Positions 10,511-23,639 of a DNA stretch of 64,000 nt are shown here, in pieces. The translations under genes and the position numbers were made by a program. How positions within the stretch are numbered: the first letter of the stretch is position 1; every line of letters begins with the position of its first letter. The DNA is from Sphagnum compactum (lineage: Eukaryota; Bryophyta; Sphagnopsida; Sphagnales), in assembly GCA_965153455.1 (NCBI GenBank), contig OZ234494.1, positions 14,260,001-14,324,000 of the forward strand. Reading direction: 5' to 3'. The notes under the pieces are model-generated. The model did not search any database. It was not told the DNA's origin and saw only the letters and a list, made by a program, of their open reading frames with translations.

Positions 10511-13500
10511 AGCCTTATTTAAACTTTAACCAGTCACACACATTCCATAGACTGCTGAAGTGGAAAGAATAGTCCGGGATTGCTGATGATGGTCCATGTG
10601 TAGATAGCTGCTGTGAGTGCATCAGTCAGCTCATCAGCTTGCCACAATAGTAGAAGACAATGCAAAGTGCCACCTAAACAGGGTAAACAACCATCTTTTT
10701 TATTTCTAGGTGTACTTTGAGGGGGATTGTTGAGGAGAAGGAACCCTAGGACATATTATGTCAAGGCCTGATCCTTCTCCTATTATATGTTCTCCTGGTC
10801 CCATAAACAAAACAGAGTCCTTTATGTGCATGGAGGTTCTTGTACTCGTGGGTACTCCTGAGGTTCAGGAACACCGTTGGGCTGGCTGTGACCCTCAGGT
10901 GGTCCTCCTCATGAGAACCCACTTATACAGCAACCTTCCATACAGCAAAACCTAAAGAAAATGGGCCAGAGTGAACCAGCATCCATCAGTGCACCAACGT
11001 GGATGGATGGTGCTTTGATAGGATTCTCTTTTCTATCCCTGTGCCATCCCAGGTTGACTTTTTTCTTTGCCCTTTCTCAGCCCTGATCTCAGTTTTTTTT
11101 TGGGACTTTATTTTCTCCCCGCCCCCCACCAAGTTTTTTTTTTTTTTTGAAACTTTTCCCACCGACCTGCTACTCCTCACTGTCCCCCACTGACCTACTC
11201 ACCTATATTTTTAAATTAAAAGTAGACTCTTCCCGTCTACCTACTCATCTATAAATAAAAAATGTGCTACTCTCATCCCCACCCACCTACCCACCCCCCA
11301 TCTATTTATTTACCTACCAAAACTTTAGGTAGGTACCTACCAAATCTGACCGACATCACTACACCTACCTACCTAGCACTCCAATAGACCCCAAACAATG
11401 AGGAAAGAAAAAATGAAGGTATTGCTTGGAACTTTGTCTTGTTCATTGAAGCAAATTAATAAAGGCACAATTAAACTATTTGTCACCCCTTATGTAAATG
11501 GTATTGTAGATAGACATTGACTATAAACATGATGTTTTAATGTCTTCTAAGAGTATTGCAAAACCTTTTGAAAATTCAGAATATGTGAAACCTTGCAATG
11601 AGAGTATTACAAATTGTGCTTTGAGAATGTTTTTCATGATGGGCGTATTGCAAACCTAACACATTTAATGCATGTTATACATATGTTTATCAAACAATTA
11701 AGCTTAAATAAAACAATTTAATTTGCTTGTTTTAATCATGTACTTAAGTATTGTGAATTAGATTTAACAATATTATGTTTTTATAATTATTTATGTTGTT
11801 TAACATTAAAATTTTAGAATTTTGAGTTATGGAGACAACAAACATTTATGATTTTTTGCACCTTTTAAGCTTAATTAAAATTAGACCTAATGTGAATTTT
11901 GAAAAGAATTTGACATTTGCACATATACGTCACAATATTTTATTTTCTTTTCCTCAAAAAAAATGAAAAATGACTCACATTGATCAACCAAACTAAGAGG
12001 TAAGAAACACACCATGACTTCCATTCATTTTTGTTTCATTTAGTTCAAATTAAGGTTTAATTAAAAGTCATAATAAAATTTCATTTAATTTGTGTTTGAA
12101 TATTTGATTTCAATAATGATTATGTGTATTCATGTGTCGTTAGTTTGTTAGATGACACTTGCAAAAATAACATGACGATGATAAGCAACTGCACTACTTG
12201 TAGTTGTCTTTTGGTGGCTACTCCAGAACATGGCAATTGAAGACAAGAAAACAAATTTTAAAAAAAGAAAAAAAAGAAGGAAACTAAGTACCTAAACCTT
12301 CCGCTTTTGACACCTTTGAGTTCCTCTTATCGTTGCACTCCTAAAGCTCCTCACCTCTCCACACTCCCCAAACTATGGAAACTCAAAGTGTTGGAACCCT
12401 AATCAAAGCTTAGAGCTACTGAAGTTCTCCCTGATTCTCAAGCTTTGACAATGGAGGAGAGTGGAGAAGGAGTTGGGTGACATGAAGGAGGTAGGTGGGT
12501 TGGTGAGAGGAAGGGTAGTAGGTAGGTTGGAGGGGGAGGTAGGAAGTTTCCAAAAAAAATTGGGGTCAAGCGTGAGGCCAAAAATAAACATGATTATTAA
12601 AAAAAACTGTCCCCAGGAAAAAAAATTTAAAAAAAAATGTAAAAGAGAAAAAAGGCCGGGAAAAAAAAATTGTAAGATGGCGGGAAAAAAAAAAAGAAAA
12701 AAAAAATGGTACAGGAAATAAAATAAAATGATGCTGACCAAGTAGGAGATAGTTTCATCCATCCATGAAATCCCAGAAGGGGATTTTTTGGATGGTGCAC
12801 TGGTGGGGTGCTGGATCCCTCAAGCCAAGAAAATGCTGTTGCCTTTTGAGAATTGGTGTGAACAGTGTGATAATTAGGACCACCCAAAAGCAACGGTCCC
12901 CAAGCATTGGCCAGCAAGCATCGCAAGATGGGCACACATACACAGAAGGAAAGAAGCTTATAGTTACACTCCACAGACGTATGCACAGTGATGAGAGCAT
13001 CTCTCCATTGTAGTTATTATATTATATCTTAAGTCTTTTGCCCAAATTTAGGCTCCAATTGGGAGGGTTAGCTGAAAGGTAAAAAAAATTTATAACCAGT
13101 GTTGGGCTGACATCAACTGGTGTGTTTATTTTTAATTATTTTTAAATATTAAATAAATATATATATTGTTGAAATTTCACACTGCAAGGACCAAAAACAA
13201 TTCAGTGTGAACTTGAAGGTTACGAAGGATTTTTTCCAGGAAAAAAGCACCAAAGTCACTGCATTTTGAGGGAGAGAAGTCTGAAATCGCCTTACTTACA
13301 CAATACGTTCATAGAGGTCACCAAAACAAAGTAGGATTCTAATAATGTTTTTTCACTTTCCTGTCTGTCCTGTAGCCAAATTTGGTTCATTCCTCTTGTG
13401 GGATGACTGTGAGTCCACCCACCTTACAAAATTGAAATAAAAACCCTGGTATTTTATTAAGTGTCGTTGGCTGGTTATTGCTTTTTTTCATAAATGTTCA

Positions 13501-14190
13501 GGTAGGTTTTCATTTTATTTTAAATTTTTGTACCACGCAAAGTATGAATATGAACAAAATTAAAAAATTAAACTCCTCAAGATACAATTTCATTGTCAAA
13601 GTAATACCCCCATTATCAATTTACTCAGCTATTTTTGGTGAATAACCAGCGGTTATGTTATGCGTAAGGGTTGATTCTCAAACATCCATCTTGAGAACCA
13701 TCACTTATATTGCTCAAGTAGGGTAGGTTATAGGATCTTTATAAATTTCAATATTTTTTTTCTATTTTTTTTGTTTTTTTATCAAAAACATGTTTAGGAT
13801 TTTAAGATTGATAACCTACCTGGATGAAATTTCAACAAACTGGGTAGGTTATTAAAATTGAAAAATTCAATACATTGCTCATAAGAGTGTTGCTGGTTCT
13901 TGGAATGATATGTGCCAGGAAGGTAGGTTATCTACCAGTTTTCAAAAAAGTTAATAACCATCTGGTAGGTTGTCAATAACCAGGTTAATAACCGGATGTT
14001 TTCTCAATAACCGGTCAACACGGGTACCCACTTTTGAGCATACCAGTCTGGTCTAGGTATTGGGGTTTTAAAAAGTCTTAATACCATCCTGGTCCTGGTA
14101 TTGTTGTGTCATTTTAAAAACTTGCATACTAGTCTGCTATCGTATTGGGTTGGAGGCTGATGTGGTTCCATGACTAAGGCCCCCAAAATT
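10511..14190. other. intergenic DNA with simple and degenerate repeats
   Basis: CTAC/CCAC-rich tracts occur at 11150-11380, with a small inverted repeat TTAGGTAGGTACCTACC near 11326. A purine-rich GGTAGG tract lies at 12480-12550 and A-rich low complexity at 12590-12730. At 13710-14000 the motif GGTAGGTTAT and its complement ATAACC recur many times at irregular spacing. Around 13190-13420 the sequence resembles 52500-52740 and 4480-4560 (CCTGTAGCCAAATTTGG). The long frames at 12403-12762 are low-complexity shadows. No gene was recognised. Confidence 0.5.
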
Positions 14191-14199
14191 GTAATACCA

Positions 14200-14620
14200 C
14201 TTGAAATGGCCTCTTGTCACCTTGAAAACCTCCCAAATATGCCTATAATCAAATCCCCAAAAAATCCTACATCAAGATGCAAAAAACTCTTACTTCAGCC
14301 CCAAAAAACCCTATTTCAGCCATAAGAAAACCGTAATTCAGACCTTTAAAAAAACCCTAATCCAACCTGCAAAACCCTATTTCAGACCCCTCTCCCCAAA
14401 GGATACATTTAAAACCCCCCAAGACCCGAATTCAGACCTGGATTCAAGATGGTTTCAAACCCCAAATGAATCCTAATTCAACCCCAAATTTCAGACCCCA
14501 AAACCCTATTTCAAACCCTAAATTTCAAACTCCAAAAACCTTATTTCAGACTCCATAAACCCTATTTCAAGGTGCAAGAAAAACTTGAATCCATGTGGCA
14601 TTACCAAAAAAAACCCTAAA
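14200..14620. repeat. degenerate AAACCCTA-TTCAGACCCC minisatellite
   Basis: The words AAACCCTATTTCAGACCCC, AACCCTAATCCAACC, CCCTATTTCAAACCC and relatives recur about 20 times at an irregular spacing near 20 bp. The CCCTAA core resembles the plant telomere repeat, but the interposed TTCAGAC block shows it is a separate degenerate minisatellite. No coding potential. Confidence 0.65.
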
Positions 14621-14929
14621 CATGACTCCTATCAAGTTGTAAAGGTTCGTCATATACTAGGGTTAGGGTTTAAAAGCGCCAATCTCCATTGCTTCAATGC
14701 TCCAAGATCTACAACAACAACAAAATTCAACCTTGTAATCTAAAACTAAACAAGATCCAACACAATTAAAAAGAGGAAATTGACATAATGCAATAAATTA
14801 CAAATTTTACCTAGAACCTATTGTTGCTTTCCTCCAACTCAAGAAGCCCAATTTGTTCAATTACATCTTCATTTTCTTCCATCAAGGCTTCTTCCATATC
14901 CATGAATTGCTATGCCAACAACAACTCAA

Positions 14930-15690
14930 AGAGATTTTAGCTCTACTAACAGCAACAAAAAACTTGAATAGCTCTACTAGCACCACCAAAAGATTTCAGC
15001 TTTGCAAGTAACAACAAATAGATTTTAGCTCTATTAGTAGTAGCAAAAAGATTTCAACAATGTCAATAGCATCTCAAAGAGATTTCAACTTTGTTGGTGG
15101 TAACTCAAGAGATTTCAATTCTACTACAACAACAAAGGGATTTCAACTTTGCAAACACCACCAAGAGATTTCAGCTCTATTAGTAACAACAAGAAGATGG
15201 AACAACTCTATTAGCACCATCAAGACATTTCAACTCTGCTAGAAGTAGCAAAAAGATTGAACAACTTTGCTAACACCATTAAGAGATTTCAATTTTGCTA
15301 GCAACATCAAAAAAATTGAACAACTTTATTAACACCACCAAGAGATTTTAGCTTTGCTAACAACAACAAAAAGATTTTATTTATATTAATAACAACAAAA
15401 AGATTTCAACTTTGCTAGCAACAACAATAGGATTGAATAACTTTGTTATCACCATCAAGAGATTTCAACTCTACTAGCAGTTGCAAAAAGATTTTAGTTT
15501 TATTAATAGCAATAAAGAGATTTTCAGTTTTGCCATCACCACCAAGAGATTTCAGCTCTGCCAACACCACCAAAAATTTTAGTTCTATAAGCAATTGTAA
15601 AGATATTTCAGTTTTGCCAATAATAGCAAAGAGATTTCAGTTCTACCAACAACAATAACGAGATTTTAGCTTTGCCAATAGAAATAAAAA
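14930..15690. repeat. degenerate ~30-bp tandem repeat (AGAGATTTCAACTTTGC type)
   Basis: More than 20 copies of a unit like AGATTTCAGCTCTGCTAG followed by CAACAACAAAA are spaced 28-33 bp apart. Because the period is close to 30 bp, one plus-strand frame reads through as a decapeptide-like repeat (RDFNSTTTTK, RDFSSANTTK) at 15060-15242 and 15443-15658. Stops and period changes argue against a functional gene. Confidence 0.75.
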
Positions 15691-16490
15691 GAAAGACAAG
15701 GGAAGCCATAAACAACGTAAAAACCAAGAAGGCCATGAGCTATGTGAAGTTTAGGAATGCGAGATTAAGGCTAGGAAGGCGATGAGCTTAAGGAAAACTA
15801 GGAAGGCCATGGGCAACACAAAAAATAGGAAGGCCACATGAGCTTAACAAAGACTAGGAAAGCCATGGCCAACGTGAAGTGAAGACTAGGAAGGCCATGA
15901 GCTAAATGAAGGCCAAGAAAAAGGTGCGAACGTTAAAAAGGTGATGAACTTAATGAAGACCAAGAAGGCCATGGGCAATGTGAAAATTGGGAAGACCATT
16001 AACATTAGGAAGGTGATGAGCTTTTAATGAAGATCGAGAAGGCAATGGGCAATGCAAAGACCATGAAGGCCATGAGCTACACAAAGGCCAGGAAGGCCAA
16101 CAATTACGTGAAGGCTAGGAAGGTGATGTTACAAGAAAACCAGGAGGTATGCGAAAGCTAAGAAGGCCAAAAACTATGCAAGAACTAGGAAGGCCATGAA
16201 AAACACAAAGACAAGGAAAGCCATGAGTTACGAGAAGAGCACGAAGGCATGAAGCACATTGAGAAGGAAACAACTCACTAAAACAACATCACCGAAAGCA
16301 TCTCCACCACTGTTGTTGCCACCATGTCACCAATCACCACCGCCATTGCCACCATCACCATCGTCCATTGTGCATAAGCACAAACCACAAACCATACCCA
16401 CAAAAAGAAAACAAAAAAAATCGGCTTAGAAGCAACACCAAAACCAAGAAGGCCATGAGCTTAATGAAGACCAGGAAGGCGATGGTTGCA
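15690..16490. repeat. degenerate ~30-33-bp tandem repeat (AGGAAGGCCATGAGC type)
   Basis: The core AGGAAGGCCATGAGC followed by a variable TTAATGAAGACC or TACGTGAAGACC block recurs about 15 times from 15730 to 16260, with an isolated reappearance at 16440-16490. It directly abuts the previous array, has a similar period and a completely different sequence. The interval 16270-16440 contains a CACCATCACCACCG-type low-complexity stretch (16310-16370). Confidence 0.75.
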
Positions 16491-17351
16491 TATACAACTT
16501 ACTTTGTATGTTTTTGTTTGTTGAAGTTGAACCAAGGCACTTGAAAACCGTGATTTAGCTTGAACTCCAATGAAAGCCACATAAAAGTGAGCAATGAACA
16601 AGAGAACTTGAGCTCAATGAAAGTTTGAAAGCTTTTCTCAGAACTCCAAATTCTAAGAAACTCCCTAAACCCTAAAACTAATTAATGTTTTCCATTTGTT
16701 CACAAAATAGTAAACACTGAAATTGGAACCATAACTGAAACCGGATTTTTTTTTAAAAATAGTTCGATTTCGACTCTCAACCAATCTTGGAACTGGATCC
16801 ATTTTGGATCCAGTTTTGGTTACTCAAATGTGAAAAATTGCAAAACAATTCCTCTTCGGTTTTAAGAATTAACCCCTCCATAGTTGGTTTTGTGTCCACT
16901 TGGTTCTAGAGCCAAGATTTGGTTCTGGTTAAGTTCTTTGGAACTATAACTAGAACCAACAATTCTTAACCGGCTATTCGAGTACTTGGCCAACACTGGT
17001 ATAAACCTAGTATTGGTATGGGTTTACGGCATGGTAAAAGGTTTGCATTACCTCAGGTCATACCTAACTAGTATTTTTTCAATATCAATACTCATGTGAG
17101 TATTTTATACACAAATTGCAATATATATATTGATCCAACACTAGTAAAAAACTAGTATTGTGTAGTTCATTTATTCTGCAAATAACCCCTAGTTCTGGGT
17201 TTTTACACTTAAATCAAGAAGGTTTTTAATTTTGGTTTTTCTAAAAATGTTTAGAAGCATATAACCTCCAGTTCTGGTTCTTAATTCTTTTCAAAATCAA
17301 ATAGACCTCCAGATCTTGGTTTTTGAAAAAAAATTGATTTTTTATGCCCTA

Positions 17352-17530
17352 GGTTAATGGTCAAAACTAATTCTATGGTTTTTTAAGAACCAATGGTCAA
17401 AGGTCAAAATTGGTTCTTTGATTTTTTGAGAATCATTGGTCATGGGTTAAAACTAGTTCCATGATTTTCTGAAAATAGTTGGTCAAGGGTCAGTATGAGT
17501 TCTTTGATTTTGGAAAATCGTTAATCAAAG
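17352..17530. repeat. 43-bp tandem repeat, four units
   Basis: Units begin at 17352 (GGTTAATGGTCAAAAC), 17395 (GGTCAAAGGTCAAAAT), 17438 (GGTCATGGGTTAAAAC) and 17481 (GGTCAAGGGTCAGTATG), with a partial fifth at 17524, so the period is exactly 43 bp. Each unit continues with a (T)GGTTCTTTGATTTTTTGAGAAT-like block. The preceding stretch 16720-17340 is rich in related TTCTGGTTC and GAACC words but not strictly periodic. Confidence 0.8.
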
Positions 17531-17589
17531 GTATATGTATATCCTATATCCTTACCTATTAGTTTTAGTTTCAAAAAGAAAAAATGTGT

Positions 17590-18708
17590 AATGAAAAAAA
17601 AGGCAACATAATACCTCTAGAACTCCATACATCCAATTGGCGTTCTCTACAACATATGACTAGCCGATCCACCACAATTTTGCCTTTTAGAATTTGATAA
17701 TTATATCTACCACCAAATCCTTTCTATAAAGTGTGTCGGTTTCAACTAAATTATGAACCAAAATTACTTATCAACACCTATTCTTAAGCATGGAAAGCTA
17801 TAAAGATGTTTGAATCAGATCTCTCTGAACCTTTTCAGTAGGCCATCATGGTCTTACACAAAATCAATATTAACACAATAACCTAACAAAGGCTCTCCCA
17901 CAAATATCACATAGGCCTTTGACAAAGATAAAACGAAGTCCCACATCAACATGGATTTCACAATTTCTCCCCTTGACGAATTGCAAATACCATATCCCTG
18001 AAGTTCCTAATCAAATGGGTCTCAATTTCCCCAATGACCATTCCCATGGATTCCCCACAACCCATAAACTGATTTTCTCTTAGATTGGCCATCATTGTCC
18101 CCTATGGAGCTTCATCACTTCCAACATCTTTACATATTTATTCATGCACACTAGTTTGTCTACCTTCTAAGCTCTAATTTTAGTAAACAATGGAAGAATA
18201 CTTGGAGTCAGAATCTACTGAAATAAGTGTTGAAGGCATTCTTCCCATCAACCATTAACTTAATCAAAGTTTCAATAAACACATAATTCTAACGTCTTAC
18301 CCAGAAACATTAAATCAAAAGACAAAAGAAAAAAAGAAAGGAGTTTAGCTCTTGCAACACTCTATCTTTTATCTTGGCCTTCGTGCGCTCCCTTCTTGGA
18401 CTCCAACATCAATCCTTATGCTAATCCCACCATGGTGAAATGACCATCACTCACATAGAGCCAAAAATCTAACTTCCCCCACCGTCTTTAAACATTATTC
18501 ACACATAGCACACCACAAACTCCTTTGACACCTTTACCTACATCAAATAAACACACATATTCATAACAACTAAAAAACAGAAACATCCATCAACTACCCT
18601 CTCTTTTGTTGCCTTTTGCATTTTGATTACACGGATCCCTTTTCATCCATTAGGTTCTTTCTTCATTCAAAATTTTGTTCCACTTGATTTCATCCTACAT
18701 ATGTAATG
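17590..18708 (-). repeat. 3' LTR of the gypsy element
   Basis: Aligns collinearly with 25213-26006 plus 29531-29884. Shared blocks include GATCCACCACAATTTTGCC, the CTTGCAACACTCTATCTTTTATC region (the empty target site of the nested insertion) and the terminal CATCCTACATATGTAA. Just beyond it on the element's upstream side the minus strand reads AAAAGAGAG, a plausible polypurine tract. Confidence 0.75.
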
Positions 18709-19299
18709 ACTCTCTTTTAGATTTAGTTGTGTCTTCACAGCTTTTGTCAATTATGCATCATGGTAGTACAATTGTAAATCTCTCTTAGGGCGTTCCCAAT
18801 ACTGTTCATCCTTGCCTTTGATGATGCATTTCCGTCCTCTTTCATCTTGTGTTGTGTCTTCATGTTGGTCCGGATACCCCACAAAGAGGTAAGGTCCTTC
18901 CCAACTACCCATTCATGACTTATTTTTGCCTAGTTTTTTCATTTTGACCAAGTTCGTTCTAGCTTTAAAATAGGGAAATAATTGCCTACCTTTTTGCAAT
19001 GCATAAGCTTTCTTTTATTGAATCTGAGCTTGTTCATTATTCCCCAATACCACTTTGTGTAAATCAACTATCAATTCCACTTTTGTAATCATTTATGCAA
19101 ATAGTTGTTCAATGTTCAATTTTTTATCAAAAGTATGTGTCAACATACTCAAATGATTATTAGCCTTGAGTTGAAGCATTCATCCAGTGAGGATTATGAA
19201 TGGAAAAAAATTAGTGTTGGCTTGCACCCACATTGATACCCAAACAACATTCTAGGAAGTGTAAATCCCAAGTCCTAGTGTTCACCTAAAGTGTGGACA

Positions 19300-19770
19300 T
19301 CACACTAATGCCATGTTTCATGGTTTTGATTAGCCTTTCTGCCATCCCATTGCAACGCAACCACTGTGGTGTTGTGTATCGATGTTGCACACCATAAATC
19401 TTACAAAGATTATCAAACTTTGTTGACCACTCACCCCCATTATCAATGAGGATGTATTTGGGTACTCCATATTTACAAAAAAATTGTCCTCTTCCAAGAA
19501 CTTGGCTGCAACAGTGGTTGTGTGATCACATATCGCTTTGGTTTGACACCACTTGGAATAATGGTCAATAACCACCATAATGTATTTGTTGCCATCATTT
19601 GTTTTAGGCAATAGACCATTAGTGTCAAATGTTACTCAGCAAAACAATTCACATATTAGGATACTTTTTAAATCTTTGACCACTCCTCTTGACCAATTTA
19701 CATTCTTTGCATGCTTTCACCACCAACCACACCTGCTCAGTATGGTTGTGCTAATAAAACTACTTACAAA
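19300..19770 (-). pseudogene. integrase remnant of the gypsy element
   Basis: The minus-strand frame 19330-19611 reads PKTNDGNKYIMVVIDHYSKW, the start of the integrase catalytic core including its first Asp. Upstream, near 19700-19712, a CKEC pair fits the second half of the HHCC zinc-binding module. Downstream, the frame degrades and ends in MGWQKG. Frameshifts and stops make it non-functional. Confidence 0.75.
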
Positions 19771-20419
19771 CTTCTACCAATGTTTTGTTCTCCCCAATCT
19801 CCTTATGCAATTCTTCAATGATGTGCTCTCTTCAAGTTTGGGTATAGACATACCCCCAAAAAAATTGAATTATGTGCCATACATAATTTATGACATGTTC
19901 CTTAATCCTACCCATATCCTTTTTAGACACATCATTTGGGAATTGCCCTATTTGCAACATGTGTAAACAATCCTTGTTATTCCAAATATATGAAAATCCC
20001 ATACATTCCCCACCTTGGCTAACATCTTCATTGGTAGTGTCTTCACAAAATTCATTTTTCTCATCATCCACCATTGATTGAACCTTTACTTCTAGTTCCC
20101 ACCATATCTTCTTATCAATTTCTAACCTTTTTCTCTTATGCAAAACACATTGAGTTACATCGAGTCCCCCTTTGGTGGCATCATCATGATCTACATTCCC
20201 CACAACCACCTGCATGTCATTACTGCTTCCTGTTACCTCCTCCACACCTACTTCTACCACGAGTTCATAGATTAGGGATGTTCTTGCTATGCATACTGCA
20301 CCTTCTAATCCATGTTTGAACTCCCAGTTCCTTTGACATCCTTATGTCCTGAATCTTTTTAGAGAAATTTTCATCATCTTTTGCCATATTCACTAGTTTC
20401 TAGCTAAGTGCATCCATAT

Positions 20420-21560
20420 CGGAATGTTTAAATCCTGAACAGTGAAAGATTTTGAAGTTGAAATCCTATACCATGTCAATCCAACGCCCCCTTCCCCCAT
20501 AAGCATCAGATATTGTTAGGCCATCCATTCAAGTGGTTTGTGGTCAGTCCATAAGGTGAAATGGTTTTGATGTAAAAATTGTCGAAAATGCATAATTCCT
20601 TGGATTAGGGCATAGCATTCCCCTTCCATGGGATGGAAACGCTTTTGGATAGGGGATAACGTTTTTGTGGCATATCTAATGACACATTCGCACCTCCCAT
20701 CCTTTTAGGAGAAAATGGCTCCTACTCCAAGAATGAAAGCTTTGCTAAAATTGGGTTTACTAACACAAGAGTAGACACCAATGCATTTTTTAGTTGCTTA
20801 AAGTATTTTTGACAATCTAGATTTCACTAGAAAGAAACATCGCACTTAGTTAGTTCAAACAATGGTACAACAATGTGAGCATAAGCCCTAACATAGTTTC
20901 TGTAATAAGTTGTTAGTCCTAAGAATGCCTATACATTCGTAATTACTTTAGGAATTGAGAATTTTTTAAAAACCTTGATTTTTTTAGGGTTAATTTTTGT
21001 TTTGGTTTTACCAACCACATGCCTTAAGAAGCGAACGCTTTTAGCAACAAACATGCATTTGCCATGGTTAAGTTTTAAATTCACATCCCTCAACTGTTAT
21101 AACACCATCTTGATGTGTTGAAAGTGATCTTGCCATGTAACATTGTGAATGTTTAGGTCATCCACAAACACTTTCAAAAATTTATGCATTCAATCTATAA
21201 AGATCTCATACATTGTGCGAAAGAAAGTACTGGTAGCATTTTAAAGCTCGAATGACATGACTAACCATTCATACAATCCAAATTTTGTGATAAACGTTAT
21301 CTTCCTCACATCATCTAAGTTCATCTTGATCTACTAGAACTTGTTTTGCAAGTCCAACATGAAAAACCATTCAACAGACCCTAATTGTGTCAAAACATCT
21401 TCAATTGAAGGCATGTTATATGCATCTTTGTGGGTCTGCATGTTAAAGGGTGGCTAATCCCCACAAAATTTCTTGCTACCATCTTTTTTCAAGGCAGTGT
21501 GACTTTACAAGCATATTCAGAGGAGCTAGGTTTCATTTTGCCCATATGTATCAACATCTA
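20420..21560 (-). pseudogene. reverse transcriptase and RNase H remnant of the gypsy element
   Basis: At 21151-21171 the minus strand reads VFVDDLN, the polymerase active-site motif of Ty3/gypsy RTs (usually YxDD). It is followed by a frame that reads NLKLNHGKCMFVAKSVRFL, the conserved region downstream of it. At about 20524-20555 it reads LWTDHKPLEWM, the RNase H block containing the TDHK motif. Multiple stops interrupt the frame. Confidence 0.78.
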
Positions 21561-21887
21561 AATTTGTTGGTTCATTTCGGCCTCCTCCCAAAATGACAAC
21601 CTATTAGGTGTGGTATGGCAAGGTGGAAAACCTTGTGTTTCTATATAATGCTCCCCAACCATACAATATTCCAACTTTCCCTTATACCATGTGAATACAT
21701 CTACATACTCCTTTAGAAGACTCCATAGTTCGTGTGCTTTTTGCTGCCCTAAACCAAGGTCTACCTTCATTAAGTTCCAGATTCCATTCCAGATTTTTTC
21801 CTCTAAAACATTAGGTTTAATTATTACTGAAAGAATTTTATCACTAGTGACCTCTAATTGAAAGAGAGATGGCAAGTTTGTATGCAC
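21558..21887 (-). pseudogene. protease-RT linker remnant of the gypsy element
   Basis: Minus-strand frame of 109 aa containing ELWSLLKEYVDVFTWYKGK and a downstream HYIETQGFPPCH. This corresponds to the segment just before the RT domain in plant gypsy polyproteins (a typical form has a DVFAW block, then a stretch on bound substrates, then the RT palm). It is part of the same decayed polyprotein. Confidence 0.6.
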
Positions 21888-22929
21888 CCCTATGCTGCAA
21901 CAGTTTTGCTATTTTTCATGATCAACCCATTTCAACTAGTCTTCACAGTCATCCTCCTCAGGTGATTGATCCTTCATAAACCTCATTGCTTGCTCCTCTA
22001 GAATTAGGTTCATGACTTACCTTGGAACTTATAGTTCTATTAATTCATATAATTTTTTATCACAAAGTTCAAAGGTGCATTCTTGTTCCACTTGCAGAAT
22101 TAGCCGTAGCTTGTCATTTTTGCATTCCCAACAATGGGTTAATCATCCTCCATATTAGACTCAAACATAATGTCATCATCAGATTGTAAGTTGCTCAAAA
22201 CTTGATCAATCCAAACCCCAAACTTGTTGGTCCTAGGTTGCAAGTCTCTAACTTCATTACTACCAAGGTGAAAACATGGTAAAATATGCCAAAAAAGTAT
22301 CCACCATGTAGTCACAGTCACATTTATGGCATAAACATGAAAAACCTATTCAATTTTTTTAAAGTTTCATTATGAAGTAATGGTGCACTTCATTGAGTTT
22401 ATGGTTAACTATATAGAAAGTGTGAGGAATTTTAAAAATATGTTTTAAATTGGCCAAGTTTTAAAATTTTCAAACATATTATTATATGAAAACTTTAGTA
22501 GATTATAACTATAATATGAAAAATTTAAATCAAATTGATACATATTAATGCTTCATCCATTTGAAAGTATAAAAAATTCAATTGTAATTGTACTTTCATC
22601 ATATTTTCATAAATTTGTTCAAAAGTGGGACACATATTTTCCTGTACTTAAATGTGTATTAAAACATGCAATCTTTTAATATTATTTATTGAAGTCAAAG
22701 AACTTCCTTTTATTGATCATTACAATAAAAATATTCATGAGTTCAATGTATTAAAGCTTAATTCATGGATATTTTGCACAAAAAAATCAAGTATCCTTTG
22801 TTGGTATACTTTACCATATTTTCACCTGCCATCAATTTGCATCTTTGTAGATTCAAAGTCTATCCCTCTTGTCATAACTTCATCATCTATCACCATTTGT
22901 AACATGTTGACCATGTTTAGTGGTAGACC

Positions 22930-23337
22930 TACAGTAAACCTCGGCCCTTGTCTCACCTAAATCAATCCTTGTTCAACATCTACCACAACACCAATTTTTA
23001 TGAGAAAGTTCAATCCCAACAAGATATCATAGCTATTGGCATCCACAGCAATGAATACCACCATACTACATTACATATCTCATATCCAGATTGGGAGCCT
23101 TTCAATCTTACCCGTTGCTTGAATGACCATTTGAAAAAAAATCTTATACGATTTAGAACCTATCACAAGATGCATAATCCTTGATTCCTTTACCACACTA
23201 ACAACTAATATAGACATGGAAGCCCCCTTTGTCAACCAAATTTCAACCAATACATGTAAAGTTTTGCTCTTATGGTTTTTGTTCACATTGATTTTCCACA
23301 CATCTGGAACGTTGGAAATACCAATTGCAACATTCAC
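22930..23337 (-). pseudogene. aspartic protease remnant of the gypsy element
   Basis: The minus-strand frame 23080-23337 contains LTKGASMSILVVSVVKE, positioned like the D-S/T-G-A catalytic loop of a retropepsin but with the aspartate replaced. Just downstream (22995-23042) a second frame reads SYDILLGLNFLIKIG, the conserved ILLG block of retroviral-type proteases. The frame change and the lost aspartate make it inactive. Confidence 0.7.
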
Positions 23338-23639
23338 TGACCTTTATTCATCATTTTTCTGCCTCGTAGCTAACTTGACCAATCTTTGCAAGTACTTTAA
23401 TTCTCTAGGTATGGTTAAGATAGTTTCCATAGGGGTAAGGGATATTTTCCGTTGAATGAAGTGTGTCAAGATTTTTGACCTGAGTATCCTTCTCCAACCC
23501 AATTCCCACTTCTTTCCTTCTTCCCAAATCCTCTTCTATAGGAGTAGAAGCGGAAGCTTCCCCAACATTAGTTTCAACAATTATCTTCCATCTAGGAACT
23601 CAAGCATGAGAAAACAATTCATTGTCCCCTCCACAAATC

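Noticed and set aside
12403-12762. 119-aa minus-strand frame and its plus-strand partner
   Set aside because: Phe/Lys-rich low-complexity translation of A/T homopolymer DNA in both directions.
14930-17530. CRISPR-like arrays
   Set aside because: Units are contiguous and diverged with no unique spacers; the context is plant nuclear DNA.
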